Shown here one piece after another: positions 1 to 5,278 of a stretch of 8,128 bases of DNA. The DNA lies in NCBI GenBank assembly GCA_031259665.1, contig JAIRLD010000026.1, forward strand, positions 1-8,128. Reading direction: 5' to 3'. The notes under the pieces are model-generated. The model saw only the letters and a list, made by a program, of their open reading frames with translations. It was not told where the DNA came from and made no database searches. A program made the translations under genes and the position numbers. Every line of letters begins with the position of its first letter. Position 1 is the stretch's first letter. The stretch comes from Puniceicoccales bacterium. GTDB lineage: Bacteria > Verrucomicrobiota > Verrucomicrobiia > Opitutales > LL51.

Positions 1-178
1 CACTACAGCCTATAATGCGCAATTGGCAGAATTTGAAGCAAATATCCCTCCTCCCGTTGAAATTTTACCCCAAGCATTGCCCATCGCTCCGGAATTTTTG
101 CGTGCCTCTTCTCCCGTGAAATCAGATGCACAGGCGGAAGAGTTGGAAGAAAATTTCGTCACTGCCCAGACAGAATAA
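1..178 (+). CDS. C-terminal end of an unidentified protein (5' truncated)
   Basis: An open frame enters from the left edge (codons counted from base 2) and stops at TAA 176-178, giving about 58 residues that end in FVTAQTE. The tail is rich in Pro, Ala and Glu, with a PPPVEILPQALPIAPEF stretch, and has no membrane segment. It looks like a flexible acidic extension rather than a folded domain. In many bacteria pyrH follows rpsB and tsf, so a C-terminal extension of ribosomal protein S2 or EF-Ts is possible by context. However, I see none of the usual C-terminal wording of either protein. The gene lies in the same direction as pyrH, and its end overlaps the longest possible pyrH frame by 53 bases. 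The frame is fairly certain; the identity is unknown. Confidence 0.55.
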   Translation, partial: TTAYNAQLAEFEANIPPPVEILPQALPIAPEFLRASSPVKSDAQAEELEENFVTAQTE

Positions 179-218
179 AGAGTTGACCTGTCCTAAAAAT
201 TTACTCTATTCCAAGGAC

Positions 219-944
219 GTGGGTTTAATCCATAAAAGAGTCGTCCTCAAAATTAGTGGAGAATCGCTCCGAAAAAGCGCTTCGGAAATGGCTATCGATC
301 ACGGATTGCTTAATGCCCTCGTCCAACAAATCGCCGCCGTACATGCCTTCGGAATAGAACTCGCCATCGTCATCGGTGGCGGTAATATCCTTCGTGGACA
401 GACTTACCATGGCCGTGATTCGGGATTTATCCGTACCGATGCCGATAAAATGGGTATGCTCGCAACGGCCATTAATGCCCTTGCCTTGCGAAGTGCCCTG
501 GAAACCTATGGCGTAAATGCCATCGTCCAAAGCTCCGTCGCTATTGAAGGTATCGCCGATCGCTTCTCAATCCATCATACGGAACTTGCCCTGAAATCCG
601 GAAAAGTCGTTATCTTCTGCTGCGGTACCGGTAACCCATTTTTCTCAACGGATTCCGCAGCTGCCCTCCGTGCTTGTGAATTGCATGCCGATATCTTACT
701 TAAAGCTACTACGGTTGATGGCGTCTATGACTGCGATCCCCTTAAAAATATACATGCCAAAAAATTTGACCGACTTTCCTATCAGGAAGTACTAGAAAAA
801 AATTTAAACGCCATGGACCTCACCGCATTCGTCCTCTGTATGGAAAATAATATCCCTATTCGTATCTTCTCTGGACAACGAAATGACGAAATCGTTGGAG
901 CAATCCAAGACCCATCCCTCGGAACCTTTATTGGGAATTTCTAA
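219..944 (+). CDS. pyrH: UMP kinase (uridylate kinase)
   Basis: PyrH phosphorylates UMP to UDP with ATP in cytoplasmic pyrimidine synthesis. It belongs to the amino-acid kinase fold, normally as a hexamer. Counting from GTG 219, visible family blocks are LKISGE at 10-15 (phosphate-binding lysine region), GGGNILRG at 53-60, DADKMGM at 74-80, GTGNPFF at 136-142 and DGVYDCDP at 167-174. The GTG gives 241 residues, the usual PyrH length, with the first strand starting about seven residues in. The frame is open back to an ATG at 126 and includes a TTG at 183. The ATG would add 31 non-family residues and overlap the upstream gene. The AAGGA at 213-217 is only one base from the GTG, so the start is not secure. 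Residues 134-135 are Cys-Cys where I would expect small Ala/Gly. frr follows after one base, so the two are almost certainly cotranscribed. Confidence 0.95.
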   Translation: MGLIHKRVVLKISGESLRKSASEMAIDHGLLNALVQQIAAVHAFGIELAIVIGGGNILRGQTYHGRDSGFIRTDADKMGMLATAINALALRSALETYGVNAIVQSSVAIEGIADRFSIHHTELALKSGKVVIFCCGTGNPFFSTDSAAALRACELHADILLKATTVDGVYDCDPLKNIHAKKFDRLSYQEVLEKNLNAMDLTAFVLCMENNIPIRIFSGQRNDEIVGAIQDPSLGTFIGNF

Positions 945-945
945 T

Positions 946-1506
946 ATGGAAACTGAAAAAGTCTTAAAAGAACTCAAAGTAGCTATGGATAAAACCATAG
1001 CCCATACCCAAAATGAGTTCGCTTCCCTCCATACGGGTAAAGCATCAACGGCCATGGTCGAAAATCTCGTCGCCGATGTCTATGGATCCACTATGCGTAT
1101 CCGAGAAATCGCCGCAATTACAACCCCTGATGCCCGAACAATCCAAATCCAACCTTGGGATAAGTCCTCTCTTCACCCCATCGAAAAAGCTATTTTGATT
1201 GCCAATATCGGATTGACACCCGTCACCCAAGGAACAGCGATTCGCTGCATTATTCCCGAAATGAGCGGCGAACGTCGCAAAGAACTCGTCAAAGTCGCCA
1301 ACACTATGGCCGAAGAGGGTCGTGTCGCTATCCGTGCTATTCGCCGCGATGCCTTGGAAATCTTCAAAAAATTGCAAAAAGATGGCGCCATCGGCGAAGA
1401 TGATCTCAAACGCTTCGAAAAAGAAATCCAAAAATTAACCGATAACGCCATCACCGATATCCAAAAATCCCTCGAAACTAAAGAAAAAGATCTGCTAAAA
1501 GTATAG
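946..1506 (+). CDS. frr: Ribosome recycling factor
   Basis: RRF, acting with EF-G, splits the post-termination ribosome so its subunits can be reused. The product is 186 residues, matching the family's roughly 185, and is complete at both ends. The start ATG 946 lies one base after the pyrH stop, with a weak GGGA at 933-936 as ribosome-binding site, which suggests translational coupling. Domain I (three-helix bundle) comprises about residues 1-30 and 105-186, and includes the conserved MSGERRKELVKVANTMAEEG and RVAIRAIRRDA helix. Domain II (beta sandwich) lies between and contains VYGSTMRI and TTPDARTIQIQPWDKS. The wording around TTPDARTIQIQPWD resembles Opitutae-type RRFs from memory. The stop codon lies inside the left arm of the first palindrome (1503-1539), so that hairpin begins on the coding sequence itself. 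Confidence 0.97.
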   Translation: METEKVLKELKVAMDKTIAHTQNEFASLHTGKASTAMVENLVADVYGSTMRIREIAAITTPDARTIQIQPWDKSSLHPIEKAILIANIGLTPVTQGTAIRCIIPEMSGERRKELVKVANTMAEEGRVAIRAIRRDALEIFKKLQKDGAIGEDDLKRFEKEIQKLTDNAITDIQKSLETKEKDLLKV

Positions 1507-1539
1507 GAGTCCAGAGGGCGGAGCCCTCTGGACTCCTAT
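1503..1539. repeat. Hairpin 1: perfect 16-bp inverted repeat at the frr stop
   Basis: The arms 1503-1518 (ATAGGAGTCCAGAGGG) and 1524-1539 are perfect reverse complements around the 5-base loop CGGAG. The left arm contains the frr stop codon. No T-tract follows, so it is not a classic intrinsic terminator, although it could protect the 3' end of the pyrH-frr transcript. The GGGCGGAGCCC core is shared, in the opposite orientation, with hairpin 3. Confidence 0.9.
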
Positions 1540-1544
1540 GAGGC

Positions 1545-1614
1545 TGCTCTGGGGTTCTGCCCCAGACCCCGCAAGGAGGTTGCTCGGGGGCTCCGCCCCA
1601 GACCCCGCAAGGAG
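1545..1614. repeat. Two tandem 34-base units, period 36, each with a hairpin
   Basis: Unit A (1545-1578) and unit B (1581-1614) match at 31 of 34 bases. Unit A carries hairpin 2, TCTGGGG/CCCCAGA (1548-1554 with 1560-1566, loop TTCTG). Unit B carries hairpin 3, GGGGC/GCCCC (1587-1591 with 1595-1599, loop TCC). Both units end in AGACCCCGCAAGGAG. All three differences lie in or beside the hairpin heads. Confidence 0.85.
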
Positions 1615-1628
1615 TCACAGACTCCTTG
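1608..1628. repeat. Hairpin 4: 9-bp inverted repeat
   Basis: CAAGGAGTC (1608-1616) and GACTCCTTG (1620-1628) are perfect arms around ACA. It overlaps the end of tandem unit B. A longer-range pair, AAGGAGGT (1573-1580) with ACCTCCTT (1629-1636), encloses hairpins 3 and 4 and would make a branched structure. A decayed copy of this hairpin lies at 3274-3294. Confidence 0.85.
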
Positions 1629-1640
1629 ACCTCCTTTAGC

Positions 1641-1675
1641 GGCCAAGCCCATGCGCAATGCGCATGGGCTTGGCC
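1641..1675. repeat. Hairpin 5: 17-bp near-perfect palindrome
   Basis: GGCCAAGCCCATGCGCA (1641-1657) is the exact reverse complement of 1659-1675, with a single A at the centre. As RNA or extruded DNA the innermost pairs would open to form the loop. Such an almost spacerless palindrome is more cruciform-like than terminator-like, and no T-tract follows. Confidence 0.9.
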
Positions 1676-1683
1676 ACTCTTTC

Positions 1684-1718
1684 AGGCCCGCTCCGCGGCG
1701 AAGCCGCGGAGCGGGCCT
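1684..1718. repeat. Hairpin 6: 16-bp stem with GCGAAGC apex
   Basis: AGGCCCGCTCCGCGGC (1684-1699) pairs perfectly with 1703-1718 around the loop GAA. The apex reads GCGAAGC, a sequence known as an unusually stable DNA mini-hairpin. The same apex recurs in the hairpin at 3189-3211. Confidence 0.9.
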
Positions 1719-1727
1719 TGGCCCCAT

Positions 1728-1766
1728 GCGGGTTGATCCAGTGGCGATGCCACTGGATCAAACCGC
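1728..1766. repeat. Hairpin 7: 13-bp plus 4-bp stem
   Basis: TTGATCCAGTGGC (1733-1745) pairs perfectly with 1749-1761 around GAT. Beyond one G/A mismatch (1732/1762) the stem continues as GCGG (1728-1731) with CCGC (1763-1766). The apex GGCGATGCC is a one-base variant of the GGCGAAGCC head of hairpin 6, although the arms are unrelated in sequence. Confidence 0.85.
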
Positions 1767-1776
1767 CAATCCAGGT

Positions 1777-1796
1777 CCAGGGGATGAATCCCCTGG
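1777..1796. repeat. Hairpin 8: 8-bp stem, TGAA loop
   Basis: CCAGGGGA (1777-1784) pairs with TCCCCTGG (1789-1796) around TGAA. An equivalent hairpin with different but still paired bases, CCAAGGGA/TCCCTTGG, lies at 8003-8022. Confidence 0.8.
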
Positions 1797-1804
1797 CGGG
1801 GATT

Positions 1805-1835
1805 CTAAGGGCACGCAGCCCTTAGGCAATTTTTC
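1805..1835 (+). terminator. Hairpin 9 with T-tract, possible intrinsic terminator
   Basis: CTAAGGGC (1805-1812) and GCCCTTAG (1818-1825) form an 8-bp stem with loop ACGCA. They are followed, after GCAA, by the run TTTTT at 1830-1834. Of the nine hairpins in this cluster, only this one has a following U-tract, so it is the best candidate for ending the pyrH-frr transcript before gltX. The four-base gap between stem and T-run weakens the call. The same stem type recurs at 7975-7993. Confidence 0.45.
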
Positions 1836-1880
1836 AATAAATTTTGTTTCCATTTGAGAAAAATTATGCACTTTTAAAGT

Positions 1881-3182
1881 ATGTTGCGGGTACGTTTTGC
1901 GCCGAGTCCGACGGGTTTTTTCCACATTGGGGGAGCGCGGACGGCGTTATTCAATTGGTTATATGCGCATCATGTAGGAGGGACGTTTATTTTGCGCATA
2001 GAGGATACGGATCAAGAGCGTCACATAGAGGAGGCGACAAATGTTATTTTAAGTGGCATGCGGTGGTTAGGCATGGACTGGGACGAGGGACCGGAAGTTG
2101 GTGGCAATTATGGACCTTATTTTCAGAGTCAGCGCAATGGGATTTACGGAGAGTATCTAGAAATTTTAGGTAAAAAGGATAAAATTTACGAGCGCGATGG
2201 GGCAATTTATTTCCGGGTATCCCGGGAGCCGCAATTAATCGACGATTTAATTCGCGGGCCAGTACATAGGACGGAGGAGAAGGATTTCGTGATATTTCGT
2301 TCCAATGGGACGCCGGTATTTCATTTTGTGAATGTGGTAGACGATGCGGCAATGGAGATTTCGCATGTGATTCGAGGGGAGGATCATCTATCCAATTCCA
2401 GTAAGCACGTGGAACTTTTCAAAGCTTTCGGAGTACCGGTACCGAAATTTGCGCACATTCCGCTCATTTTGAAGACAAACGGTTCGGGAAAAATGAGTAA
2501 ACGGGATGTTGGGGCGCTGGTCGAGGACTACCGGAGGAATCAATTTTTACCGGAGGCATTACGGAATTATCTCTGTTTACTGGGGTGGTCGCCCAAGGAT
2601 GATCGGGAAATTATGCCCATTGAAGAGGTGATTCGCCTCTTTGATTTATGTGATATCAACAAAAACAATGCACGCTTTGACGACAAGAAATTGGCGTATA
2701 TGAATGCGGCATATGTGAAAAATATGCCTTTGGAGCAATTTTTGGAGAGGAGCAAGAGTCTCCTATCAGATTTTAATGTAGAAACGCATTATGTGGATCA
2801 AGTTTTGACGATTTGTCAGGAAAAGTTGCGATCTTTTGGGGAATTAAATCACTTTGTTTCCTATTTTTTCGATGAAAATTTTGATTATGACAAAGGAGCA
2901 TGGTTCGATTTAAAGAAGCGCGATCCCATTTTACGGATTGGGGAATTTCTTAGCGCAATTGAAAATACGGAAGATTTTTCGGAGCAAAAGTTAGAGGAAA
3001 TGGTGAGCAAACTAGCCGAAGCGCAAGGTATTAAGACCGGAGACTATATTCATGGGGTACGTTTTGCGCTATCGGGGCGTACAGTGGGGCCGAGTTTTTA
3101 CAAAATGATAGTCGTCATGGGGCGTGAGCGTATCACAAGACGTCTCAGGCGGGCATTGGTGGAGCTTGAAAAATGGCAGTAA
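1881..3182 (+). CDS. gltX: Glutamyl-tRNA synthetase
   Basis: GltX is a class I synthetase that charges tRNA-Glu with glutamate. The product is 433 residues. The N-terminal Rossmann fold has FAPSPTG at 6-12 and the HIGH-type motif HIGG at 15-18. RIEDTD lies at 39-44, VIRGEDHL at 163-170 and the KMSKR loop at 204-208. The helical anticodon-binding part follows (LPEALRNYLCLLGWSPKD, 223-240), and the C-terminal GVRFALSGRTVGPSFY block (392-407) shows it is complete. The protein is shorter than the usual 460-500. The segment between IYERDGAIYF (102-111) and DDLIRGPV (121-128) is very short, so the insert that carries the Cys/His zinc site in many GltX enzymes is absent. Start ATG 1881 puts the first strand at residue 2; no clear ribosome-binding site precedes it. 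Its coding strand is strikingly G-rich at silent positions, unlike pyrH and frr. Confidence 0.97.
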   Translation: MLRVRFAPSPTGFFHIGGARTALFNWLYAHHVGGTFILRIEDTDQERHIEEATNVILSGMRWLGMDWDEGPEVGGNYGPYFQSQRNGIYGEYLEILGKKDKIYERDGAIYFRVSREPQLIDDLIRGPVHRTEEKDFVIFRSNGTPVFHFVNVVDDAAMEISHVIRGEDHLSNSSKHVELFKAFGVPVPKFAHIPLILKTNGSGKMSKRDVGALVEDYRRNQFLPEALRNYLCLLGWSPKDDREIMPIEEVIRLFDLCDINKNNARFDDKKLAYMNAAYVKNMPLEQFLERSKSLLSDFNVETHYVDQVLTICQEKLRSFGELNHFVSYFFDENFDYDKGAWFDLKKRDPILRIGEFLSAIENTEDFSEQKLEEMVSKLAEAQGIKTGDYIHGVRFALSGRTVGPSFYKMIVVMGRERITRRLRRALVELEKWQ

Positions 3183-3188
3183 TGTTTT

Positions 3189-3211
3189 CCCCCGCAGCGA
3201 AGCCGCGGGGG
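3189..3211. repeat. Hairpin after gltX with GCGAAGC apex
   Basis: CCCCCGC (3189-3195) pairs with GCGGGGG (3205-3211). Inside these arms an A/C mismatch (3196/3204) is followed by the GCGAAGC apex (3197-3203), the same head as hairpin 6. It starts seven bases after the gltX stop and has no following T-tract. Confidence 0.8.
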
Positions 3212-3216
3212 CTACT

Positions 3217-3276
3217 TTGGCCTTGCGGTCGAGCCTTGCAAAATTTTCGCAGGGTTCGGTCGCAAAAGGAGGCCAA
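3217..3276 (+). repeat. Long imperfect hairpin with only G-U mismatches
   Basis: The left arm 3217-3239 pairs with 3249-3264 and 3270-3276, with a 5-base bulge (3265-3269) and an apex AAAATTTTC (3240-3248). Of 23 pairs, four are not Watson-Crick: 3228/3260, 3229/3259, 3233/3255 and 3236/3252. All four are G-U in plus-strand RNA. The outer arms TTGGCCT and AGGCCAA are perfect. This suggests a structure kept at the RNA level, or a decaying copy of a once-perfect palindrome. Confidence 0.7.
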
Positions 3277-3314
3277 GGAGTCAATAACTTCTTGCGGGGT
3301 GTGTGGCAAAGCCC
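3274..3314. repeat. Inverted, diverged copy of the cluster-1 module
   Basis: Bases 3287-3314 match the reverse complement of tandem unit B (about 1588-1615) at 23 of 28 positions. Just before it, CAAGGAGT (3274-3281) and ACTTCTTG (3287-3294) form an 8-bp stem with one G-U pair. It corresponds to hairpin 4, whose first ten bases (1608-1617) are identical to 3274-3283. The module therefore occurs in both orientations within the window. Its first three bases overlap the outer arm of the preceding long hairpin, so the two may compete. Confidence 0.7.
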
Positions 3315-3339
3315 ACCATTGCCCAATGATAATCGAAAT

Positions 3340-3711
3340 ATGGCAAAATTTTCAAAAAGAGTCCAAAATTTAATTGCTGACTTTCGCGGATTACCGCGGG
3401 ATGATTCGTCATCGGTATTGAAAGAGGAGTTGGCAGCGGGGCAACTTTTTCAGAATATTTTAAAAAAGTACGTTAACAAATCAGATGTGACAATGGGGAC
3501 AGAAATTTTTGAAAATTGGCCTCAAATAGTGGGAGATATACTGAGCATATTATGTACGCCGCATCGAATTACGGCAGCGGGAGCCCTAGTGATAAAGGTA
3601 CAAAACAGCGTAGTACGGCAGGAATTATATTGTCGGAAGGAGGAGATTTTACAACGTATTCGTCAAACATGTCCGCGAAGTGGCATTAGTGAGATTGTTT
3701 TTTCGTTTTAG
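3340..3711 (+). CDS. dciA: DUF721 family protein, DciA-type helicase loader
   Basis: The product has 123 residues. Family features are the region from ENWPQIVGDI (58-67, with Trp60 and Val64-Gly65), through CTPHRI (72-77), to GALVIKVQNSVVRQEL (81-96) and the closing EEILQRI (101-107). This is the pattern of the DUF721 domain. DciA proteins of this domain load or assist the replicative helicase DnaB in bacteria lacking DnaC or DnaI; that role is inferred here from the domain. Residues 1-55 are a charged, lower-conservation arm. I chose ATG 3340 because the upstream part of this open frame (back to 3124) runs through the palindromic repeats and into gltX. No ribosome-binding site is visible before 3340. 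The gene shares the G-rich coding-strand bias of gltX and faces the coiled-coil gene 34 bases away. Confidence 0.8.
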   Translation: MAKFSKRVQNLIADFRGLPRDDSSSVLKEELAAGQLFQNILKKYVNKSDVTMGTEIFENWPQIVGDILSILCTPHRITAAGALVIKVQNSVVRQELYCRKEEILQRIRQTCPRSGISEIVFSF

Positions 3712-3745
3712 GCGCCACGCATAATGCCGAAATCATTTGGTTTGT

Positions 3746-5089
3746 TTAAGGATTATGTTTCGCGCTCAGGGCTTGTTCTATTTTTGTTTCTGCATCTTTG
3801 AATTTTTTTAATTGGTCTTTAAGTGTCTTAAATGCACATTTTGGCACACCGTGTGTATTTTTCCCAGCAATGCTTATAGCTGTTTCTTCTCTTATATTGG
3901 CAATTTGTGTTTGCAAAGCTTTTCTTCGCTTTTCTAAATCAGTGAGCTTGTCTGACGGTCCCATGCCTATAAATCCTAGAACCTGATTCCCAAGCGTTGA
4001 TCGTTCTTTTTCTATGGCGTCATCTATGCTTTTTATTTGGTTTTGCAAACCCGCTGTCTCTGTTTCGGCTGTACTTATTTTTGGTTCGATGGAACTGGCA
4101 CGTTTTTGACAATACTGTTTTAATTTTCCAAGAAATTCTTTTCTGCCTTTTGCTGTTTCAAATTCCCCGAGAATCCCATAGAGAGAGAAGCATTCTATAA
4201 GTTTATATAAAGCTTTATCCTCATTCAAGTCACGATAATTTTCTTGATTTAAAGCTTTATTGAGCAGAACGGTTCCAGCCGCTATAATATTTTCAGCAAC
4301 TAACCCTGGATGTGCCTTATAAGCTTCATCGGCGAGAGCCGTATCACTGCGATCTAAATAAAGTGTTGCCTCTTGCAAAGCTACCAGGGGATTCGTTTGA
4401 ACTTGCTGCGCTCGTCTTTCTATATTTCCCATTCTTTTCGAACATTCTTGTTCCAATGCTTGAAAATCTCTGGAAAATATCTCTAAATTATGCTTTATTG
4501 CATTTATGTTCCCTTGGGACGTTGCTCTTGCATTTTGCTCGGCTAATTGGCCTTTATTTGTCATTAGGATTTTGTATATATCATTTAAGTTTTGTTCTAT
4601 GGGTTTGTCTGGATGATTGCCTGAACCACCTATTACATCGTTTTCTATTGCTACTAAACGTTTTGAAAATGCTGCTTTTAAATGATCATTTCCATCAATT
4701 TTTCCACGCAAAGCAGTCATTTTGCTTTTTAATTCAGAAACATCACTTTGCAATTTTTGAACGAATGAGATACGTTGCATTATTTCTTTTCCTTGAGGAG
4801 TCCCCAACATTTCTCTGGCCTTATCAACAGAAGCTTTGAATTCCATAGCATTACTTATTGTTATTTTATGATCATTTAATAAACCAATGGCCTTATTTAT
4901 CAATTTTGTTACTCCCTGAGTGCCAGTTGCTAGCGTAGCTTTAAGTTTTTCTGCTGCCATTTGATTGATTTCTTGTTTAATTTTCTTCCCACCAAACATC
5001 CCAATATGGCCTTCATCTCCCACTTTCTCATGCTTAGCAACGATATACGCTGCCCGTTGCGCTGCATCTAATACTGACGACATATCCAT
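3746..5089 (-). CDS. Orphan AT-rich coiled-coil protein, function unknown
   Basis: I do not recognise this 447-residue protein. It has no signal peptide and no convincing membrane segment. Likely coiled-coil stretches are about 105-130, 196-230, 331-364 and 382-403, with a basic, Lys-rich helical end at 418-441. A small glycine-rich hydrophobic patch, GNQVLGFIGMGPSD (367-380), separates two of them, and 260-280 is Ala/Leu-rich. Cysteines are few (216, 300, 327, 418). Translation may start at codon 1 or at Met3. A weak AGG lies four bases before codon 1 and ten before Met3. The gene is clearly more AT-rich than its neighbours (sample blocks 25-43% GC) and is the only real minus-strand gene here, so acquisition by transfer is plausible. 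A cytoplasmic structural protein or a secreted effector of a host-associated bacterium are both possible; neither is shown by the sequence. Confidence 0.85.
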   Translation of the reverse strand: MDMSSVLDAAQRAAYIVAKHEKVGDEGHIGMFGGKKIKQEINQMAAEKLKATLATGTQGVTKLINKAIGLLNDHKITISNAMEFKASVDKAREMLGTPQGKEIMQRISFVQKLQSDVSELKSKMTALRGKIDGNDHLKAAFSKRLVAIENDVIGGSGNHPDKPIEQNLNDIYKILMTNKGQLAEQNARATSQGNINAIKHNLEIFSRDFQALEQECSKRMGNIERRAQQVQTNPLVALQEATLYLDRSDTALADEAYKAHPGLVAENIIAAGTVLLNKALNQENYRDLNEDKALYKLIECFSLYGILGEFETAKGRKEFLGKLKQYCQKRASSIEPKISTAETETAGLQNQIKSIDDAIEKERSTLGNQVLGFIGMGPSDKLTDLEKRRKALQTQIANIREETAISIAGKNTHGVPKCAFKTLKDQLKKFKDAETKIEQALSAKHNP

Positions 5090-5099
5090 AATACCTATA

Positions 5100-5127
5100 A
5101 TTATATTATTATTTTTCTAAATAACAA
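5100..5127 (-). promoter_or_regulatory. Sigma-70-like promoter for the coiled-coil gene
   Basis: On the minus strand TTGTTA (5127-5122) and a perfect TATAAT (5105-5100) are separated by 16 bases. Transcription would start near 5093, only a few bases before the first ATG (5089). The mRNA would then be nearly leaderless, or translation would begin at Met3. The surrounding DNA is so AT-rich that a chance match is quite possible. Confidence 0.4.
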
Positions 5128-5184
5128 GTAAAAATAAAGATAATTTTCGCTTATTATTTCACAAAAAAACATTTATTGGATCGA

Positions 5185-5193
5185 TGTGGATAA
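5185..5193 (-). promoter_or_regulatory. Perfect DnaA-box 9-mer
   Basis: TGTGGATAA reads TTATCCACA on the minus strand, the consensus high-affinity DnaA box. It lies in the 189-base AT-rich gap between the divergent coiled-coil and permease genes. I found no second perfect box in the gap, so it may be a DnaA titration or regulatory site, or chance. No other element in the gap is secure beyond the promoter and ribosome-binding sites listed separately. Confidence 0.35.
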
Positions 5194-5268
5194 GCCATGT
5201 ATTTTTTTCAGTACCAATATTTTCAAAATGATCTTGGCAATGTTATTTTTTTATGTAGGTTTATGAAA

Positions 5269-5274
5269 AAGGAG
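5269..5274 (+). promoter_or_regulatory. Strong ribosome-binding site of the first permease
   Basis: AAGGAG ends four bases before ATG 5279 and fixes the start of the first permease. It is the clearest Shine-Dalgarno sequence in the window. The second permease, pyrH and gltX lack one of this quality. Confidence 0.75.
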
Positions 5275-5278
5275 AAAA

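Noticed and set aside
1545..1614. A CRISPR-like repeat, because of the 36-base period
   Set aside because: There are only two adjacent units with no unique spacers between them (a 2-base gap) and no cas genes.
1536..1857. Small open frames (68 codons plus, 63 codons minus) inside the hairpin array
   Set aside because: They are open only because the palindromes are GC-rich. Their translations are repeats of Arg/Gly/Pro wording mirrored on both strands, and they have no ribosome-binding site.
1854..1880. A promoter directly before gltX (TTGAGA with TAAAGT)
   Set aside because: The spacing is about 15 bases and the -10 element touches the ATG, so the match is weak and no better than chance in AT-rich sequence.
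3124..3339. A 72-codon N-terminal extension of the DUF721 gene
   Set aside because: It would overlap gltX and translate through the palindromic repeats. The family-like sequence begins after ATG 3340.
3727..3745. A terminator between the convergent dciA and coiled-coil genes
   Set aside because: The stem CC-AAAT/ATTTGG needs a bulged G and has a one-base loop, and the following T-run is interrupted.
4312..4839. A 175-codon Leu/Phe-rich plus-strand frame, which looks membrane-like
   Set aside because: It lies wholly inside the minus-strand coiled-coil gene. The hydrophobicity is the antisense reading of Lys/Glu-rich codons.
5090..5278. A complete replication origin
   Set aside because: Only one perfect DnaA box is visible, there is no dnaA or dnaN beside it, and no consistent skew change occurs at this point.
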